Positions 19,754 through 29,990 are shown, counted from the stretch's first letter. The stretch: 64,000 nt of DNA from JAJFUI01 sp963754135 (GCA_963754135.1 CAVWEY010000003.1:620001-684000), one strand, 5' to 3'. Notes: generated by a model not told the origin, from the sequence alone. Numbers and translations: made by a program.

Positions 19754-20428
19754 CTACTTTCCCAAATAGCCGAGGTTCTTGGCCTGTGCGAGGTCTTGTT
19801 CTGCTTTGGCCTTATCGCCCTTCTTGTCGTTGGCATTGCCCCGGACGAAATACGCCGCGGCGTATTTTGGGTTCAGCCGGATGGCGTCCGTGCAGTCGGC
19901 AATCGCTTTTTCAAATTCGCCCTTCTGGCAGTAGGCGTTGCCCCGACCGCAGTATGCCGCAACGAACTCTGGGTTGAGCCGGATTGCCTCCGTGCAGTCG
20001 GAAATCTCCTTGTCGTATTCACCCTTGTGCCCGCAGGCGTTGCCACGGTTATTATATGCTACGGCATCCGTCGGGTTCAGCCGAATAGCCTCCGTGCAGT
20101 CGGCGATGGCTTCCTCGAATTTGCCCCGTTGACAGTACGCATTGCCTCGCCCGCAATATGCCACGGCCAACTTCGGGTTGAGCCGGATGGCCTCGCTGAA
20201 GTCAGCAATGGCGTTTTCGTGTTGGCCCTTCTTACCGTAGAGAACGGCCCGGCGACAGTACACCGAGGCGTCTTTCGGGTTGAGCCGAATGGCCTCGGTG
20301 CCGTCATCAATCTCCCTATCGTGTTTTGCCATCTGAGATTCAGCAACGCCTTTCTCGCTCGCGCTCTTTGCGCAGCCGCTCATTAGAAACAAGCCGAGAG
20401 CCGCGATGCAAACTATGGTTCGTTTCAT
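19754..20428 (-). CDS. TPR-repeat lipoprotein
   Basis: 224 residues with signal and lipobox IAALGLFLMSGC, so lipid-anchored. The rest is five to six consecutive TPR units of 34 residues with a conserved consensus (AIADCTEAIRLNPTDAVAYN and close copies), each ending IRLNP. Such proteins act as protein-protein scaffolds in the periplasm. The partner is unknown. The units are very alike, suggesting recent internal duplication. The gene is intact and on its own on the minus strand. Confidence 0.88.
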   Translation of the reverse strand: MKRTIVCIAALGLFLMSGCAKSASEKGVAESQMAKHDREIDDGTEAIRLNPKDASVYCRRAVLYGKKGQHENAIADFSEAIRLNPKLAVAYCGRGNAYCQRGKFEEAIADCTEAIRLNPTDAVAYNNRGNACGHKGEYDKEISDCTEAIRLNPEFVAAYCGRGNAYCQKGEFEKAIADCTDAIRLNPKYAAAYFVRGNANDKKGDKAKAEQDLAQAKNLGYLGK

Positions 20429-20560
20429 GGAACGCTCCCTTTGCAGAATAGAAGTTCCCCCATTCTCGTGTCGGCGGCTACTTCACCGCACAACCAATGA
20501 AGATACCACAGCCATTGGCACGCTACAAGAGAGCGAGAGAAGGCGGCGCACGTTGCTAAA

Positions 20561-20585
20561 GGCACAGGCTGGAAGCCTGTGCTAC
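20561..20585. repeat. GGCACAGGCTGGAAGCCTGT palindrome
   Basis: A variant of the GGCACAGGC..GCCTGTGC family with centre TGGAA, between the TPR lipoprotein and the cyclophilin gene. A similar centre is found at 21486-21508. Confidence 0.8.
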
Positions 20586-20606
20586 GACCGTTTTCAATTT
20601 GCCGAG

Positions 20607-21299
20607 CTACTGCACCCACCGGATCGACGCGATCACAACCGGTTGAACCGGCGTCTGATCGAAGTTCGCCTTGTTCTGCACCGGAGTCCCGTTGATCTTG
20701 TCGACCACGTCCATGCCCTCGGTCACCTCGCCGAAGACGCAGTAGCCATACCCCGCGGGCGTGCGGTCCTTGTAGTCCAGGGCCGGGTTGTCGGCCACGT
20801 TGATGAAGAATTGACAGGTGGCGCTGTCGATCAGATCGGGCTGCCGGACCATGGCGATGGTGCCGCGGCGGTTCTTCAGGCCGTTTTGGGCCTCGTTGCG
20901 GACCGGCGTCCGCGCCGCTTCTCGCTCCCGTCAACGCCGTAGCCGCCGGCGACGATCCCCTGCCCCTTGTAAACCTGGTGAACGATGGTCTGGTCGTACT
21001 GCCCGGCGCGGACGTAGGAGAGAAAATTGTCGACCGTCAGCGGGGCCGCTTGGGCATCGAGCCGGAGCGTAATGTTTCCCAGCGAGGTCTCCATGACGAC
21101 GACCGGGTGGCGGGGGTCCGCAGGGGGTTTTCGAGGCGTCGAGTCGTCCGCCTTGGCCGACGACAGCGTCCGCGCCGTCCGATCCGCCGATGGCGGCCGC
21201 CGGCGGCTGGCTGCCGCCGCCGCGGTTGCAGCCCACCGGCGCCGCGCATAGCGACAACAGGCTCAAACATGCTACAATGGGTTTCCAGCAATGGGTCAC
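20607..21299 (-). CDS. Cyclophilin-type peptidyl-prolyl isomerase lipoprotein (two frame breaks)
   Basis: From the GTG at 21299 the N-terminus is a signal with lipobox LSLCAAPVGC, followed by a Gly/Ala-rich linker. After a break near 21115 the frame continues VVVMETSLGNITLRLDAQAA, the start of a cyclophilin domain, and GQYDQTIVHQVYKGQGIVAG. After a second break near 20930 it runs through LKNRRGTIAM, ATCQFFINVADNPALDY and GYCVFGEVTEGMDVVDKI to the stop. These are cyclophilin core motifs, so the protein probably catalyses proline isomerisation during folding outside the cytoplasm. About 230 residues when joined. Confidence 0.8.
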
Positions 21300-21656
21300 C
21301 GCTCGGGTCTCCTTCCACTAAATTGGCCGGGCACTTCAGTGTCCAGTCGGGCATATCATCCGCAGAATGGGTCCCCGCTGCAACGTCGATTCCGCCGGAA
21401 TTCCGGGCCCGGCTCCCGGCGCCGGCGTCAGCCGGTCATCGTGACGCCAATGTGGCACAGGCATCTTGCCTGTGTTGCCGGGACGACAGGCTGGAAGCCT
21501 GTCCTACAACGGCAACGACAATTTGGGATGAAACTGGTGGTATGAATCACGCGGAATTCTGGCGTGCGGGGGGGATTGGGTGGTTTGGGGGTGATGTTGC
21601 CCGCCACGCGGCGTGGTAGAATGGTGGGGGGCGTCCCAACAACAAAGTGAATCCAG
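21300..21656. repeat. Intergenic region with GGCACAGGCATCTTGCCTGT palindromes
   Basis: The gap between the divergent cyclophilin and membrane-protein genes. 21453-21508 carries one GGCACAGGCATCTTGCCTGT copy and one GACAGGCTGGAAGCCTGTCC copy of the same family. Nothing else is recognisable in the gap. Confidence 0.75.
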
Positions 21657-22586
21657 GTGCATAGCCGTTGGTACAATGCCGCCGTCGTCATGCTTTGGCT
21701 GGCCACGATGACTTGGCTGGTCAAGGAGAAGGTCTTGCCGCAATTGCTCATCGGCGAGCGTCCCAGCAACCGCGAAGTCCTCCTGGCGCAGACCGGCGTG
21801 CCGCCCGTGGGGTGGCGGATCTCGATGGACAACCGGCGGCTCGGCTGGGCGTTGACGGAGGCGGTGTCGCAGCCCAGCGGCCTGACGGAGATTCACGGCC
21901 GGGTCCATTTCGACCACTTCCCGCTCGAGAAAATGATGCCCGGCTGGCTCCAGCCCATCTTTCAATTCCTCGGCAAGCCCGCCGACCTCTTGCGGATCGA
22001 CGCGATGGATGCCCGCAGCACCTTGACCGTCGATGCGTTGGGGAGTTTGGTCCGGCTCGATTCGGCCGTGCGGTTGGAACCGCTGGGAGAAGCGATCTCC
22101 GTACACGGGACGGTGGAGGCTGGGAAACTGGAACTCTTGCTCTGCGGCACCGGCGTGTCGTTCACCCATGAGATCCTCATGCCCTCGGATGCGTTCCTGA
22201 CCGACCTCTTGTCGCCGCAGAGCCAACTGCCTGGTCTGCGCGACGGCCAGCACTGGTCCGTGCCCGTCTACAACCCCCTCTCTCCCGGCAAGAACCCGGT
22301 CGAGATCATCTTCGCCACGGTGGAAGGGATCGATCAGAAGACTTGGGGCGGGACCACGGTCAGCGCCTGGCGGGTCGTGTACCGCAGCGAGCCGGGAAAC
22401 GGTCCCGCCGCCGACCAGAATATCCGCGGCATCGTCTGGGTCCGCTACCGCAACGGCAGGGTGATCCAGCAGCAGGTCCGCATGTCCGGCTCGACCATCA
22501 ACTTCGTCCGCCTCACCCTCGCGGAGGCGGCGGAACGGGTAGAAGCGGCAGGCCGGCAATGGTGGATTCCCGAGACCGGCCCCTAG
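21657..22586 (+). CDS. Membrane-anchored hypothetical protein upstream of an ABC exporter
   Basis: 309 residues from the GTG at 21657. There is one N-terminal membrane segment (AAVVMLWLATMTWLV) and the rest is predicted to be outside. The body has alternating strands (RISMDNRRLGWALTEAVSQP, GLTEIHGRVHFDHFPLEKMM, VRLEPLGEAISVHGTVEAGK) and no named domain was recognised. It lies just upstream of an ABC ATPase and permease on the same strand, so it may belong to the same transport unit, for example as an accessory protein. That is inferred from position only. Confidence 0.6.
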   Translation: MHSRWYNAAVVMLWLATMTWLVKEKVLPQLLIGERPSNREVLLAQTGVPPVGWRISMDNRRLGWALTEAVSQPSGLTEIHGRVHFDHFPLEKMMPGWLQPIFQFLGKPADLLRIDAMDARSTLTVDALGSLVRLDSAVRLEPLGEAISVHGTVEAGKLELLLCGTGVSFTHEILMPSDAFLTDLLSPQSQLPGLRDGQHWSVPVYNPLSPGKNPVEIIFATVEGIDQKTWGGTTVSAWRVVYRSEPGNGPAADQNIRGIVWVRYRNGRVIQQQVRMSGSTINFVRLTLAEAAERVEAAGRQWWIPETGP

Positions 22587-22594
22587 GAGTTTTT

Positions 22595-22653
22595 GTAGGA
22601 CGGACTTCCTAGTCCGTCCCCAGAGAACAGACGGATCAGGAAATCCGTCCTAC
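22595..22653. repeat. GTAGGACGGACTTCCTAGTC / AAATCCGTCCTAC inverted repeat
   Basis: An inverted pair of the GTAGGACGGATTTCCTAATC family between the membrane protein and the ABC ATPase. The right arm ends TACGTGAAG and provides an in-frame GTG for the ATPase. The same family forms the upstream region of the Mg2+ ATPase at 58543-58627. Confidence 0.85.
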
Positions 22654-22662
22654 GTGAAGACC

Positions 22663-23407
<745 letters not shown>

Positions 23408-23421
<14 letters not shown>

Positions 23422-23500
23422 AAATTGAAAATTGCAAATTGACGTGGCCGAGGGACCAATCTGCAATTTGCAATTTGCAATTTGCAATTTACATTTTGCA
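23408..23500. repeat. AAATTGAAAATTGC / GCAATTTGCAATTT repeat array
   Basis: An A/T-rich array in a GC-rich genome: AAATTGAAAATTGAAAATTG on the left and GCAATTTGCAATTTGCAATT on the right of a short spacer, able to fold back on itself. It contains the stop of the ABC ATPase and ends directly at the permease start codon. Confidence 0.85.
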
Positions 23501-25284
23501 ATGATGCGTCTTCCCGCTCGCTGGCCTTTACCGCCGCCCGATTTCCTTCCCGCCCCGGCCGAGGCCCGTGTCTTCCGGCTGTTGCGCCGCCGCGTCTTGG
23601 CCGCCCTCTTGCGCAGACGTTCTCCCGCGCACGCTTCCGCGTGTCGCTGGTGGTGGTGTTGACCGGCGTGCTCTGGGGCGGCATGTTCTGGATGTTCTAC
23701 GACGGCTTTCAATTCCTGCAATCGACCAGCCGGGAGGTCTACGCCGAAACGGTCCGCGGACTGTTCGGCGCTTTTTTGCTGGCGCTCATGCTGATGTTGG
23801 TGGTTTCCTCGGGCATCATTCTCTACGGCTCGCTGTTCCGCGCGCGGGAGACCGCTTTCCTCTTGGCCCTCCCCGCCCGCACCGGCCGGGTGTTCCTCCA
23901 CAAGTTCCAAGAGGCGATCGTGCTGAGCAGTTGGGGGTTCGTGCTGTTGGCCAGCCCCATGCTCCTGGCCTACGGCGTCGTGGCCGACGCCCCCTGGTAC
24001 TTCTACGTCTTGCTGCTGCCGCTGGTGCTGGCCTTCATCTATATTCCCGTCGCCGTCGGCGCGATCCTCTGCCTGGGCGTGGTCCGCCTCATCCGCGACA
24101 ACCCCTTGGCGGTGTTGATCGGGCTGGGCCTCCTCTTGGCCGCCGGCACCGCCTGGATGGGGTGGGGACTCTGGACCGGCCCGCGGAACGACCTGCTCAC
24201 CCCCGCCTGGTTCCAGGAAGTCCTCGGCCGGCTGAAAATCTCCGATCACCGCCTGCTGCCAAGCTGGTGGCTCACCACCGGGGCGCTCGCCGCCGCCGAT
24301 CCCCACGCCTGGGCCGAAAGCGTCTTGTTCCTGACGCTGATGATCTCCAACGCCCTGTTCTTCCGCCAATTGGCCCTGTGGACGGCGGAGCGGGTTTACC
24401 GGGCCGCGTACAGCGGGCTGTACGGCCGCACGTTCCGCCGCAAACGCCCCCGCCCCGCGCAGTTCGACCGGCTGCTGGACTGGCTCATACGTCCCCTGCC
24501 CACCGCCGTCCGGCTGTTGGTGGTCAAAGACCTGCGGCTCTTCCGCCGCGACCCTTTGCAGTGGTCCCAAGTCCTCATCTTCGCGGGCTTTCTCGTGGTG
24601 TACTTCTGGAACATTCCCAGCTTCACCTACGACATCTCCGCCATCGGCGCTTACATCGGCTGGGTGAACATGGTGAGCTTCCTGAACCTGTCGGTCGTGG
24701 GGCTGCTGCTGTCGACCTTCACCACCCGCTTCGTCTACCCCGTCATCAGCCTCGAAGGACGGCGGTTCTGGATTCTCGGCCCCTCCGGCGTGCGGCGGGA
24801 AACGATCCTCTGGGGCAAGTTCCTCTTCGCCGCCGCCGGCACGCTGCTGCCCTGCGCGGGCCTGGTGCTGATAAGCGACCTGACGCTCCGCGTGTCGATG
24901 CTGGTGCTGCTGAGCCACCAGTTGACCTGCCTGGTCCTCTGCCTGGGCTTGGCGGGGATTGCCGTCGGCCTGGGGGCCTGGCTGCCGAACCTCCGCGAGG
25001 AGTCGCCCGCCCGCATCGCCGCCGGCTTCGGCGGAACGCTGACCCTGGTCCTGAGCACGCTCTACATCTTGTTCGTCGTGCTGCTGACCGCCCTGCCCAC
25101 CCACTTCTACCTGGCCGCCCAGTACGCCACCGCCGGCCAAGACTCCCGCGGATGGACCAGCGTGCAATGGTGGCTGACGTTCTGGCTGGTGGCAGGCACG
25201 GCGGGCAGCCTCCTGCTGGGGGCCGCCGCCACGGCCATCCCCCTCCACATCGGCTTCCGCGCCTTCCGCCGGCTGGAATTCTAG
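23501..25284 (+). CDS. ABC transporter permease (frame break near start)
   Basis: Starts at the ATG at 23501 as MMRLPARWPLPPPDFLPAPA. One C is missing near 23615 (ALLR then QTFSRARFRVS), after which it is open to 25284, about 594 residues. At least a dozen hydrophobic segments are seen, for example VSLVVVLTGVLWGGMFWMFY, LLALMLMLVVSSGIILYGSL and WYFYVLLLPLVLAFIYIPVA. It matches the large bacterial permeases that partner ABC-2-like exporter ATPases. With the upstream ATPase it forms an exporter of unknown substrate. Confidence 0.85.
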
Positions 25285-25295
25285 CCCGCCGCCCG

Positions 25296-26204
25296 TCACT
25301 TGGTAGTTGTCACCATGACGCTGCCGGCGATCATCAAGCCGGTTGCCGCCAGTTTCTTGCGAAGTTCGCTCCGTTCCCTGAAATAGACGTAGCCGATGAC
25401 GAAGGCAAACAGCGGCATCAGACGCTTCACCGCCATCACCGAGGCCACGGGCGCCACGGCCAGCGCCGTGTTGATGCTGCCGTTTTCCACCGCGATCAGC
25501 GGACCGGTAAACGCCAGGCCCACTAAAAACGTCCGCATCACCTTGTCGGTAAACACGCGCAGAATGCGGTCCGATTCTCCCAGGACGACGATCATTCCCA
25601 GGAACCCCGCGCCGATCAACGCGTGAACTACGAATGAGGCGAACAACACCGAGCTTTCCTGGATGGCTTGTTTTGCAGCGGTGGGGGCGAAGCTGTAGCA
25701 GCAAGCCGTGACCAGAAAATAGCAGACGCCCTGCCGGTTGCGCCGCTTCTGCTCCAGCACGCCGGCGTCCGTATGAACCGACTCCCGGTGCCAATTCATC
25801 AGGATCGCGCCGCCGACCACGACCGCAATCCCCGCCACGCCCAGCGCCGTCGGCACCTCGCCAAAGACGAATATCGGCGGAATGATGATGGCAAGGCTGG
25901 TAACGGTCATGAAAGGCATGAGATGATTGAATTCCGCCATGTCCAGGGCGCGATACATGAACCATGCCGCCAGGATGTTCAGTCCGGCGTAGCCCGCCAT
26001 GCTCTCCCAGAACCGCAGCGGCAAATGCTCCCGCCAGATCGTGCCGGTTTCCATCCAGTGAACGCCTCCGAACACGATCCCGGCAAGGCTGAATGAAATG
26101 AATCCCACAACGTTGTTCATGCCCGCCGTCTGAAGCGACTTCTTCTTGATCGCGGCAACCAGGGCCTGGCAACAGGCTCCGAGCAGGCACAGCACAATCC
26201 ACAT
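25296..26204 (-). CDS. EamA/DMT-family transporter
   Basis: 302 residues with ten predicted membrane helices in two similar halves of five, the mark of the drug/metabolite transporter superfamily. Examples are LNILAAWFMYRALDMAEFNH followed by a proline-rich helix (SLAIIIPPIFVFGEVPTALG) and, in the second half, IAVENGSINTALAVAPVASV. A loop of about 25 charged residues joins the halves. The substrate cannot be predicted. The gene is intact, convergent with the ABC permease and 11 bases from its stop. Confidence 0.88.
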   Translation of the reverse strand: MWIVLCLLGACCQALVAAIKKKSLQTAGMNNVVGFISFSLAGIVFGGVHWMETGTIWREHLPLRFWESMAGYAGLNILAAWFMYRALDMAEFNHLMPFMTVTSLAIIIPPIFVFGEVPTALGVAGIAVVVGGAILMNWHRESVHTDAGVLEQKRRNRQGVCYFLVTACCYSFAPTAAKQAIQESSVLFASFVVHALIGAGFLGMIVVLGESDRILRVFTDKVMRTFLVGLAFTGPLIAVENGSINTALAVAPVASVMAVKRLMPLFAFVIGYVYFRERSELRKKLAATGLMIAGSVMVTTTK

Positions 26205-26320
26205 GGAAAGACCCTCACGGTGAGCTGCAAGTTGAGAGCGGCAGCCGAAGGCGGGAAGAATTTAATATATCACAGGGGCCAGAATACTGCAATTGCCGGC
26301 TCAAGGCACTTGAACGGCCG

Positions 26321-26902
26321 TTACGGCCCCGCTTCCCGCGCCAGCCGGCTGATCTGCTTGAACTCCGCCGCGGCGGCCGTCTCGCACCACTCGAACATCG
26401 CCGCCTCCGTGGTGCAGAGCGTCGCCCCGGCCGAATCCATCCGCCGCAGTGCGGTCCGATAGTCCACGTCGAACCGCGACCCCACGGCGTCGGCGGCCAC
26501 GAACACCCGCCAGCCGTCGGCCAGCAGGTCCAACGCGGTCTGCTGGATGCAGACGTGCGTCTCGATTCCCACGACCAAAACGTTGCGGATGTCCCGACTG
26601 CGCAGCTCCGCGAAGACTTCCGGGCAGCCGCCCGCGCTGAAGCGGAGCTTCGACGGCAGGGCGTGGAGCCGTTCGGCCAACTCGGCCACGGTCGGCCCCA
26701 GGCCCTTCGGATATTGCTCGGTGCCCGCCACCGGCAGGCCGAGAATCTTGGCGGCGTCCAGGAGCCGGCGGATGTTCCACACGACCCGCGGCCCGCCAAC
26801 GATAAACGGCAACAGCTTCTCCTGCACGTCGACGACCAGTAGAGCCGTGTCGCCGCGGGACATCAACTCGGGACTGCGGGGCACATTGCGGTCTTCATCC
26901 AT
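26321..26902 (-). CDS. Isochorismatase-family cysteine hydrolase
   Basis: 193 residues. The catalytic triad of the family is visible: Asp in TALLVVDVQEKLLP, Lys in LPSKLRFSAG and Cys in GIETHVCIQQTALDLL. EQYPKGLGPTVAELA is also typical of the YcaC/nicotinamidase-like subgroup. It hydrolyses a small amide or enol-ether type substrate in the cytoplasm. The actual substrate is unknown. The gene stands alone on the minus strand, and the gap upstream of it is filled by three GCGTGAGG palindromes. Confidence 0.9.
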   Translation of the reverse strand: MDEDRNVPRSPELMSRGDTALLVVDVQEKLLPFIVGGPRVVWNIRRLLDAAKILGLPVAGTEQYPKGLGPTVAELAERLHALPSKLRFSAGGCPEVFAELRSRDIRNVLVVGIETHVCIQQTALDLLADGWRVFVAADAVGSRFDVDYRTALRRMDSAGATLCTTEAAMFEWCETAAAAEFKQISRLAREAGP

Positions 26903-26954
26903 GCCAACAGCATACCGCCAAGCGGACCGCGTGGCAACGGCTGTTGCCCTCTTG

Positions 26955-27066
26955 AATTGTACTCCTCACGCTCCGCGTGAGGTGGATCGCCACTATCCGT
27001 CCATTCCTCACGCAAACCGTGAGGGGCCACATTCATTCATTCCTCACGCGGAGCGTGAGGAGTACA
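26955..27066. repeat. Three CCTCACGCGGAGCGTGAGG palindromes
   Basis: Copies at 26955-26982, 27005-27023 (variant centre CAAAC) and 27041-27066. The outermost copies are in opposite orientation, both flanked by GAGTACA / TGTACTC. The third overlaps the end of the FabH-like gene and encodes its last residues (PHAPREE). The same family lies inside topA at 59595 and 60835. Confidence 0.9.
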
Positions 27067-28170
27067 TTCCCGCCACTCCACGCCCAGCATGATCACGTTG
27101 ATCCCCGAGCCGATTCCCAGCAGCGCAACGCGGTCGTCGGCTTGCAGATGCCCCCGCTCGATGCCGATGGCGGCCGTCATCGGCAGGGCAACCGAGCCGG
27201 TGTTGCCCAGGTATTCCAGCGTCGAATAGTCGATCCGCGGGTCGAGCCCGAGCGCCTCGAACAGCAGCCGTTGGTGGGCGCGGCCGACCTGGTGGCAGAA
27301 GGTCTTCTGCACGTCGCCGACGCTCCAGCCGATTTCATCCAGGAACGGGACGAATGTTTCCCGGGCCGCGGCCACGCCTTCCCGCATCAGCGTCTCCGAG
27401 TCGGTCCACATCAGCAGTGGCGGGGCGACGCCCCCCCCCGATTGCAATCGGGGGGCGTTTGTGGCGCCATCCGCCGATCCACCTGCCATCCCCCCCTGGC
27501 ACAACTCGCAATGCTCGGTGGCGGCCCGCATCACGCCCCCCAGCAAGCGGTTGCCGGCGCGGCTCAACTCGCAGTCGCACAGCACGATGGCCGCACTGCC
27601 GGAGCCGATGGTCAACGACGCGAAGGCGGCCTTGATGTCCTGGCGCGAGAGCGAGGCGTCGGCGTTCAAGTGCGCGATCGTCGTCTCGACCAGTTCCCGG
27701 CTGTTCTCCGTGCCCACCACCACGCCGGCCCGGATTTGGCCCAACTCGATCATGTTGGCCACCTGGACCACGCCGCTCAAGAGCCCGAGGCAGGCGTTCG
27801 ACACGTCGTAGACGGCGCATCGCGGGGGCAGGTCCAACCGGTGGTGGACGCCGCAGGCCGTGGCCGGCTCGAGAAAATCGCGGCAGACCGAGCCATGCAC
27901 GAGCGCCCCGACGTGCCGACGGCCGAGGCCCGCCAGGTGGATGGCCTTCTCGGCCGTCGCCGCGCTGGCCTGGCTGGGCGGCATGTTTCGCGGCCAGAAC
28001 CGCCGCTCACGGATTCCGCTCATCAATTCCAGCCGCCCGGCGGGCAAACGCAACCGGCGGTAGAGCGGCTCCAGCCGCGCCTCGATCTCCGCCGAGGCGA
28101 CAACTTCCTCGGGCAGCGTGTACGAAATGGCCTCCAGGCAGACATTCTTGTAGCGCATAATGCGGTTCAT
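27037..28170 (-). CDS. 3-oxoacyl-ACP synthase III (FabH)-like condensing enzyme
   Basis: 377 residues (a second ATG at 28158 may be the true start). It has the thiolase fold with nucleophile Cys in YDVSNACLGLLSGV, His in FCHQVGRAHQRLL and Asn in EYLGNTGSVALP, the KAS III triad. The family member resembles planctomycetal FabH/OleA-like enzymes that condense acyl groups, but no partner for hydrocarbon synthesis is nearby. Two repeat inserts are seen: a CCCCGATTGCAATCGGGG palindrome at about 27434-27453, read as NAPRLQSGGGVAPP, and the C-terminal tail ECTPHAPREE, which follows the normal family end IMLGVEW. Confidence 0.88.
   Translation of the reverse strand: MNRIMRYKNVCLEAISYTLPEEVVASAEIEARLEPLYRRLRLPAGRLELMSGIRERRFWPRNMPPSQASAATAEKAIHLAGLGRRHVGALVHGSVCRDFLEPATACGVHHRLDLPPRCAVYDVSNACLGLLSGVVQVANMIELGQIRAGVVVGTENSRELVETTIAHLNADASLSRQDIKAAFASLTIGSGSAAIVLCDCELSRAGNRLLGGVMRAATEHCELCQGGMAGGSADGATNAPRLQSGGGVAPPLLMWTDSETLMREGVAAARETFVPFLDEIGWSVGDVQKTFCHQVGRAHQRLLFEALGLDPRIDYSTLEYLGNTGSVALPMTAAIGIERGHLQADDRVALLGIGSGINVIMLGVEWRECTPHAPREE
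27430..27454. repeat. CCCCGATTGCAATCGGGG palindrome in FabH-like gene
   Basis: A perfect palindrome with long C and G runs, read in frame as part of NAPRLQSGGG between two ordered parts of the condensing enzyme. The homopolymers also make the local base count uncertain. Confidence 0.75.
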
Positions 28171-28492
28171 TGTAGGAGGCGGCTCCCGTCGCCGACAGGG
28201 GTTTGTCAGTCGTCAGTTGTCAGTGGTCAGTTGCCCGGCACTCACGTCTCGGCCTGCATTGGCCCAGATCACGACCGACAACTGACCACTGACAACTCAA
28301 GTGCGGCAATCCACAACGCTAGCAGTGCTAGCAACACAACACGTTGTAGCATAAGAGCTTACGACCGCAAAATATGGCTCTCTCCTTGCTTGCCGGCGGG
28401 CCGGTTCCTAAACTCACCTCCGACTTGCATCCCATCAACGGTGACACGTCGAAGCTGAACCGACACAAGACGTGTCCAAGGAGGAGTGCCCG
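28171..28492. repeat. Intergenic region with GTCAGTTGTCAGTGGTCAG inverted repeat
   Basis: An inverted repeat with arms at about 28210-28233 and 28278-28299 (TCAGTTGTCAGTGGTCAGTT / ACTGACCACTGACAACT), and a second short palindrome near 28320 (GCTAGCAGTGCTAGC). The region separates the divergent FabH-like and amidotransferase genes. AAGGAGGAG at 28478 is the ribosome site of the latter. Confidence 0.75.
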
Positions 28493-29243
28493 ATGGCTGC
28501 AAAACCGTTGATTGGGGTGAACCTGGACTATCGCTCTGCGCAAGGACGCGCCGGCGTACTGTTTCCTTCACGCCGGCTACTGCGACTTGCTGGCCCGCGC
28601 CGGCGCGGTCCCCCTATTGATTCCGCCGCTGGAGAACCCGTCGGACTTGCGGCGGGCGGTGGAACTGTTGGACGGCGTGCTGTTGATCGGCGGGGCGGAC
28701 CTCGACTGCCGCCGCGACGGCTACATGCTCCATCCGTCGATGCGGATATTGGACGCCCGCCGCGAGGACTTCGACCGCCGCCTGATCAGTCTGGCCGCCG
28801 AGCGCCGCGTGCCGGTGATGGGCGTCGGCTGCGGGATGCAACTGCTGAACGTCTCCCAGGGCGGCACCCTCTTCCTGCACATCGCGGAGGACCTGCCGCG
28901 GGCGATCCCGCACCTCGACGCCATGGACCCCAGCCACCGCCACGCCCTGGTGATCGAGATGGGCACGATCATGGAGCGGGTGTACGGCGAAGGGGAAATC
29001 CGCGTCAACAGCATGCACCACATGGCCGTCGACGACGTGGCCCCCGGCTTCGCCGTCACCGCCCGCTGCCCCGACGGCGTCGTCGAGGCCATCGAGAGCA
29101 CCACCGACTGGTTCGCCTTCGGCACCCAGTTCCACCCCGAGCACGAGTCCGCCTCGGCGCTCGACTTGCGGATTTTCGAGGAGTTCGTCGCCGGCATCAC
29201 CGGTGAAGCCGTCGAACCGCAGGAGATGCGGCTGGTGGCATAG
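28493..29243 (+). CDS. Class I glutamine amidotransferase-like (PuuD-type) peptidase (frame break)
   Basis: Starts at ATG 28493 after a perfect AAGGAGGAG. The N-terminus reads MAAKPLIGVNLDYRSAQ, then the frame changes near 28540, and the rest (CDLLARAGAVPLLIPPLENP, LLDGVLLIGGADLDCRRDGY) continues to 29243. The nucleophile Cys is in VMGVGCGMQLLNV and the His/Glu pair in GTQFHPEHES. It resembles gamma-glutamyl-GABA hydrolase PuuD and related peptidase C26 enzymes, which cut gamma-glutamyl bonds. The natural substrate is unknown. About 250 residues when joined. Confidence 0.85.
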
Positions 29244-29254
29244 CCGGCCATTTA

Positions 29255-29554
29255 TTAACCGGACCCGTGCCCGTTCAGCGCCGTCGAATCGGCGGCGCCC
29301 GGCGGCGATCCGAGCGGCGGCAGACCCGGCTGCCGCACCGGCGGGATGGCCCGCGGCAGCGGAAACCGCTTGCCGCCCAACAGAATGCACAAGTCGACGT
29401 GCAACTGGATGCACATGATATAGACCCGCCGCGCCTCGGCGCTGGCCAGCAGCAGCGCCTCCAGCCGGCGGATGTCGTTTTCGGCGGCCTGTTCGTCGAG
29501 CAACCCCCAAACAAGCTCCTGCACTTCGTTCATCGTATTGTCAGCGTTGCTCAT
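29255..29554 (-). CDS. Short FecR-type N-terminal domain protein
   Basis: 99 residues from ATG 29554. MNEVQELVWGLLDEQAAEND and ADLC-like LHVDLCILLGG correspond to the small N-terminal domain that precedes the membrane helix in planctomycetal FecR/LamG proteins such as the one at 8084. Here the protein ends soon after, in a Pro/Gly-rich tail, with no FecR or LamG domain and no sigma factor next to it. It may be a stand-alone anti-sigma-like protein or the remnant of a larger gene. A small membrane-protein gene lies 12 bases upstream in the same direction. Confidence 0.6.
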   Translation of the reverse strand: MSNADNTMNEVQELVWGLLDEQAAENDIRRLEALLLASAEARRVYIMCIQLHVDLCILLGGKRFPLPRAIPPVRQPGLPPLGSPPGAADSTALNGHGSG

Positions 29555-29565
29555 TGTCTGAGGTC

Positions 29566-29778
29566 CTATCGCCGCCGCGTCCGGTCGACGATGACCGTCG
29601 CCACGGCGCAAACGGCGCCCAGCGAGATAACAACTCCCTGCTGCCAGGTGACGCCCGCCTCTGCCGTTCCGGCCCCGGCCAGGATCAGCGCCGCTGCGGC
29701 CAGCAGCGCGGTGGGCGCCCCCCGGACACACGCCCGCCACCATTTCCCCGGACACCGCAGCGCCATGTCTTCTCTCAT
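29566..29778 (-). CDS. Small membrane protein
   Basis: 70 residues from ATG 29778. It has two hydrophobic stretches (APTALLAAAALILAGAGTA and WQQGVVISLGAVCAVATVIV) and ends in VDRTRRR. It precedes the short FecR-type gene by 12 bases and is probably co-transcribed with it. Small two-helix proteins are poorly conserved and no family was recognised. Support comes from reading frame, hydrophobic pattern and position only. Confidence 0.45.
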   Translation of the reverse strand: MREDMALRCPGKWWRACVRGAPTALLAAAALILAGAGTAEAGVTWQQGVVISLGAVCAVATVIVDRTRRR

Positions 29779-29935
29779 ACGGTCGCCCTTTCCCGGCTTT
29801 CCAGTATCTTCCGCTTGTTTGAGTCGTCGATCGCAACCGTCAACCAGGGAATAATACAGACGGGCGCCGGCAACAAACATCCGAAATCCCCCGGTTTGCA
29901 CATGGGAACATTCCTTAATTGGGGATCGGGGAATT

Positions 29936-29988
29936 GTAGAAGCGGCATCCTGCCGCTTCAGGCGGACGCGGCAAGATGCCGCGTCTAC
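29936..29988. repeat. Inverted GTAGAAGCGGCATCCTGCCG / CGGCAAGATGCCGCGTCTAC
   Basis: An inverted pair of the GGCATC(T/C)TGCC family with flanking GTAGA / TCTAC. It lies immediately after the DinB gene stop and could serve as its terminator-like hairpin. Confidence 0.85.
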
Positions 29989-29990
29989 GA

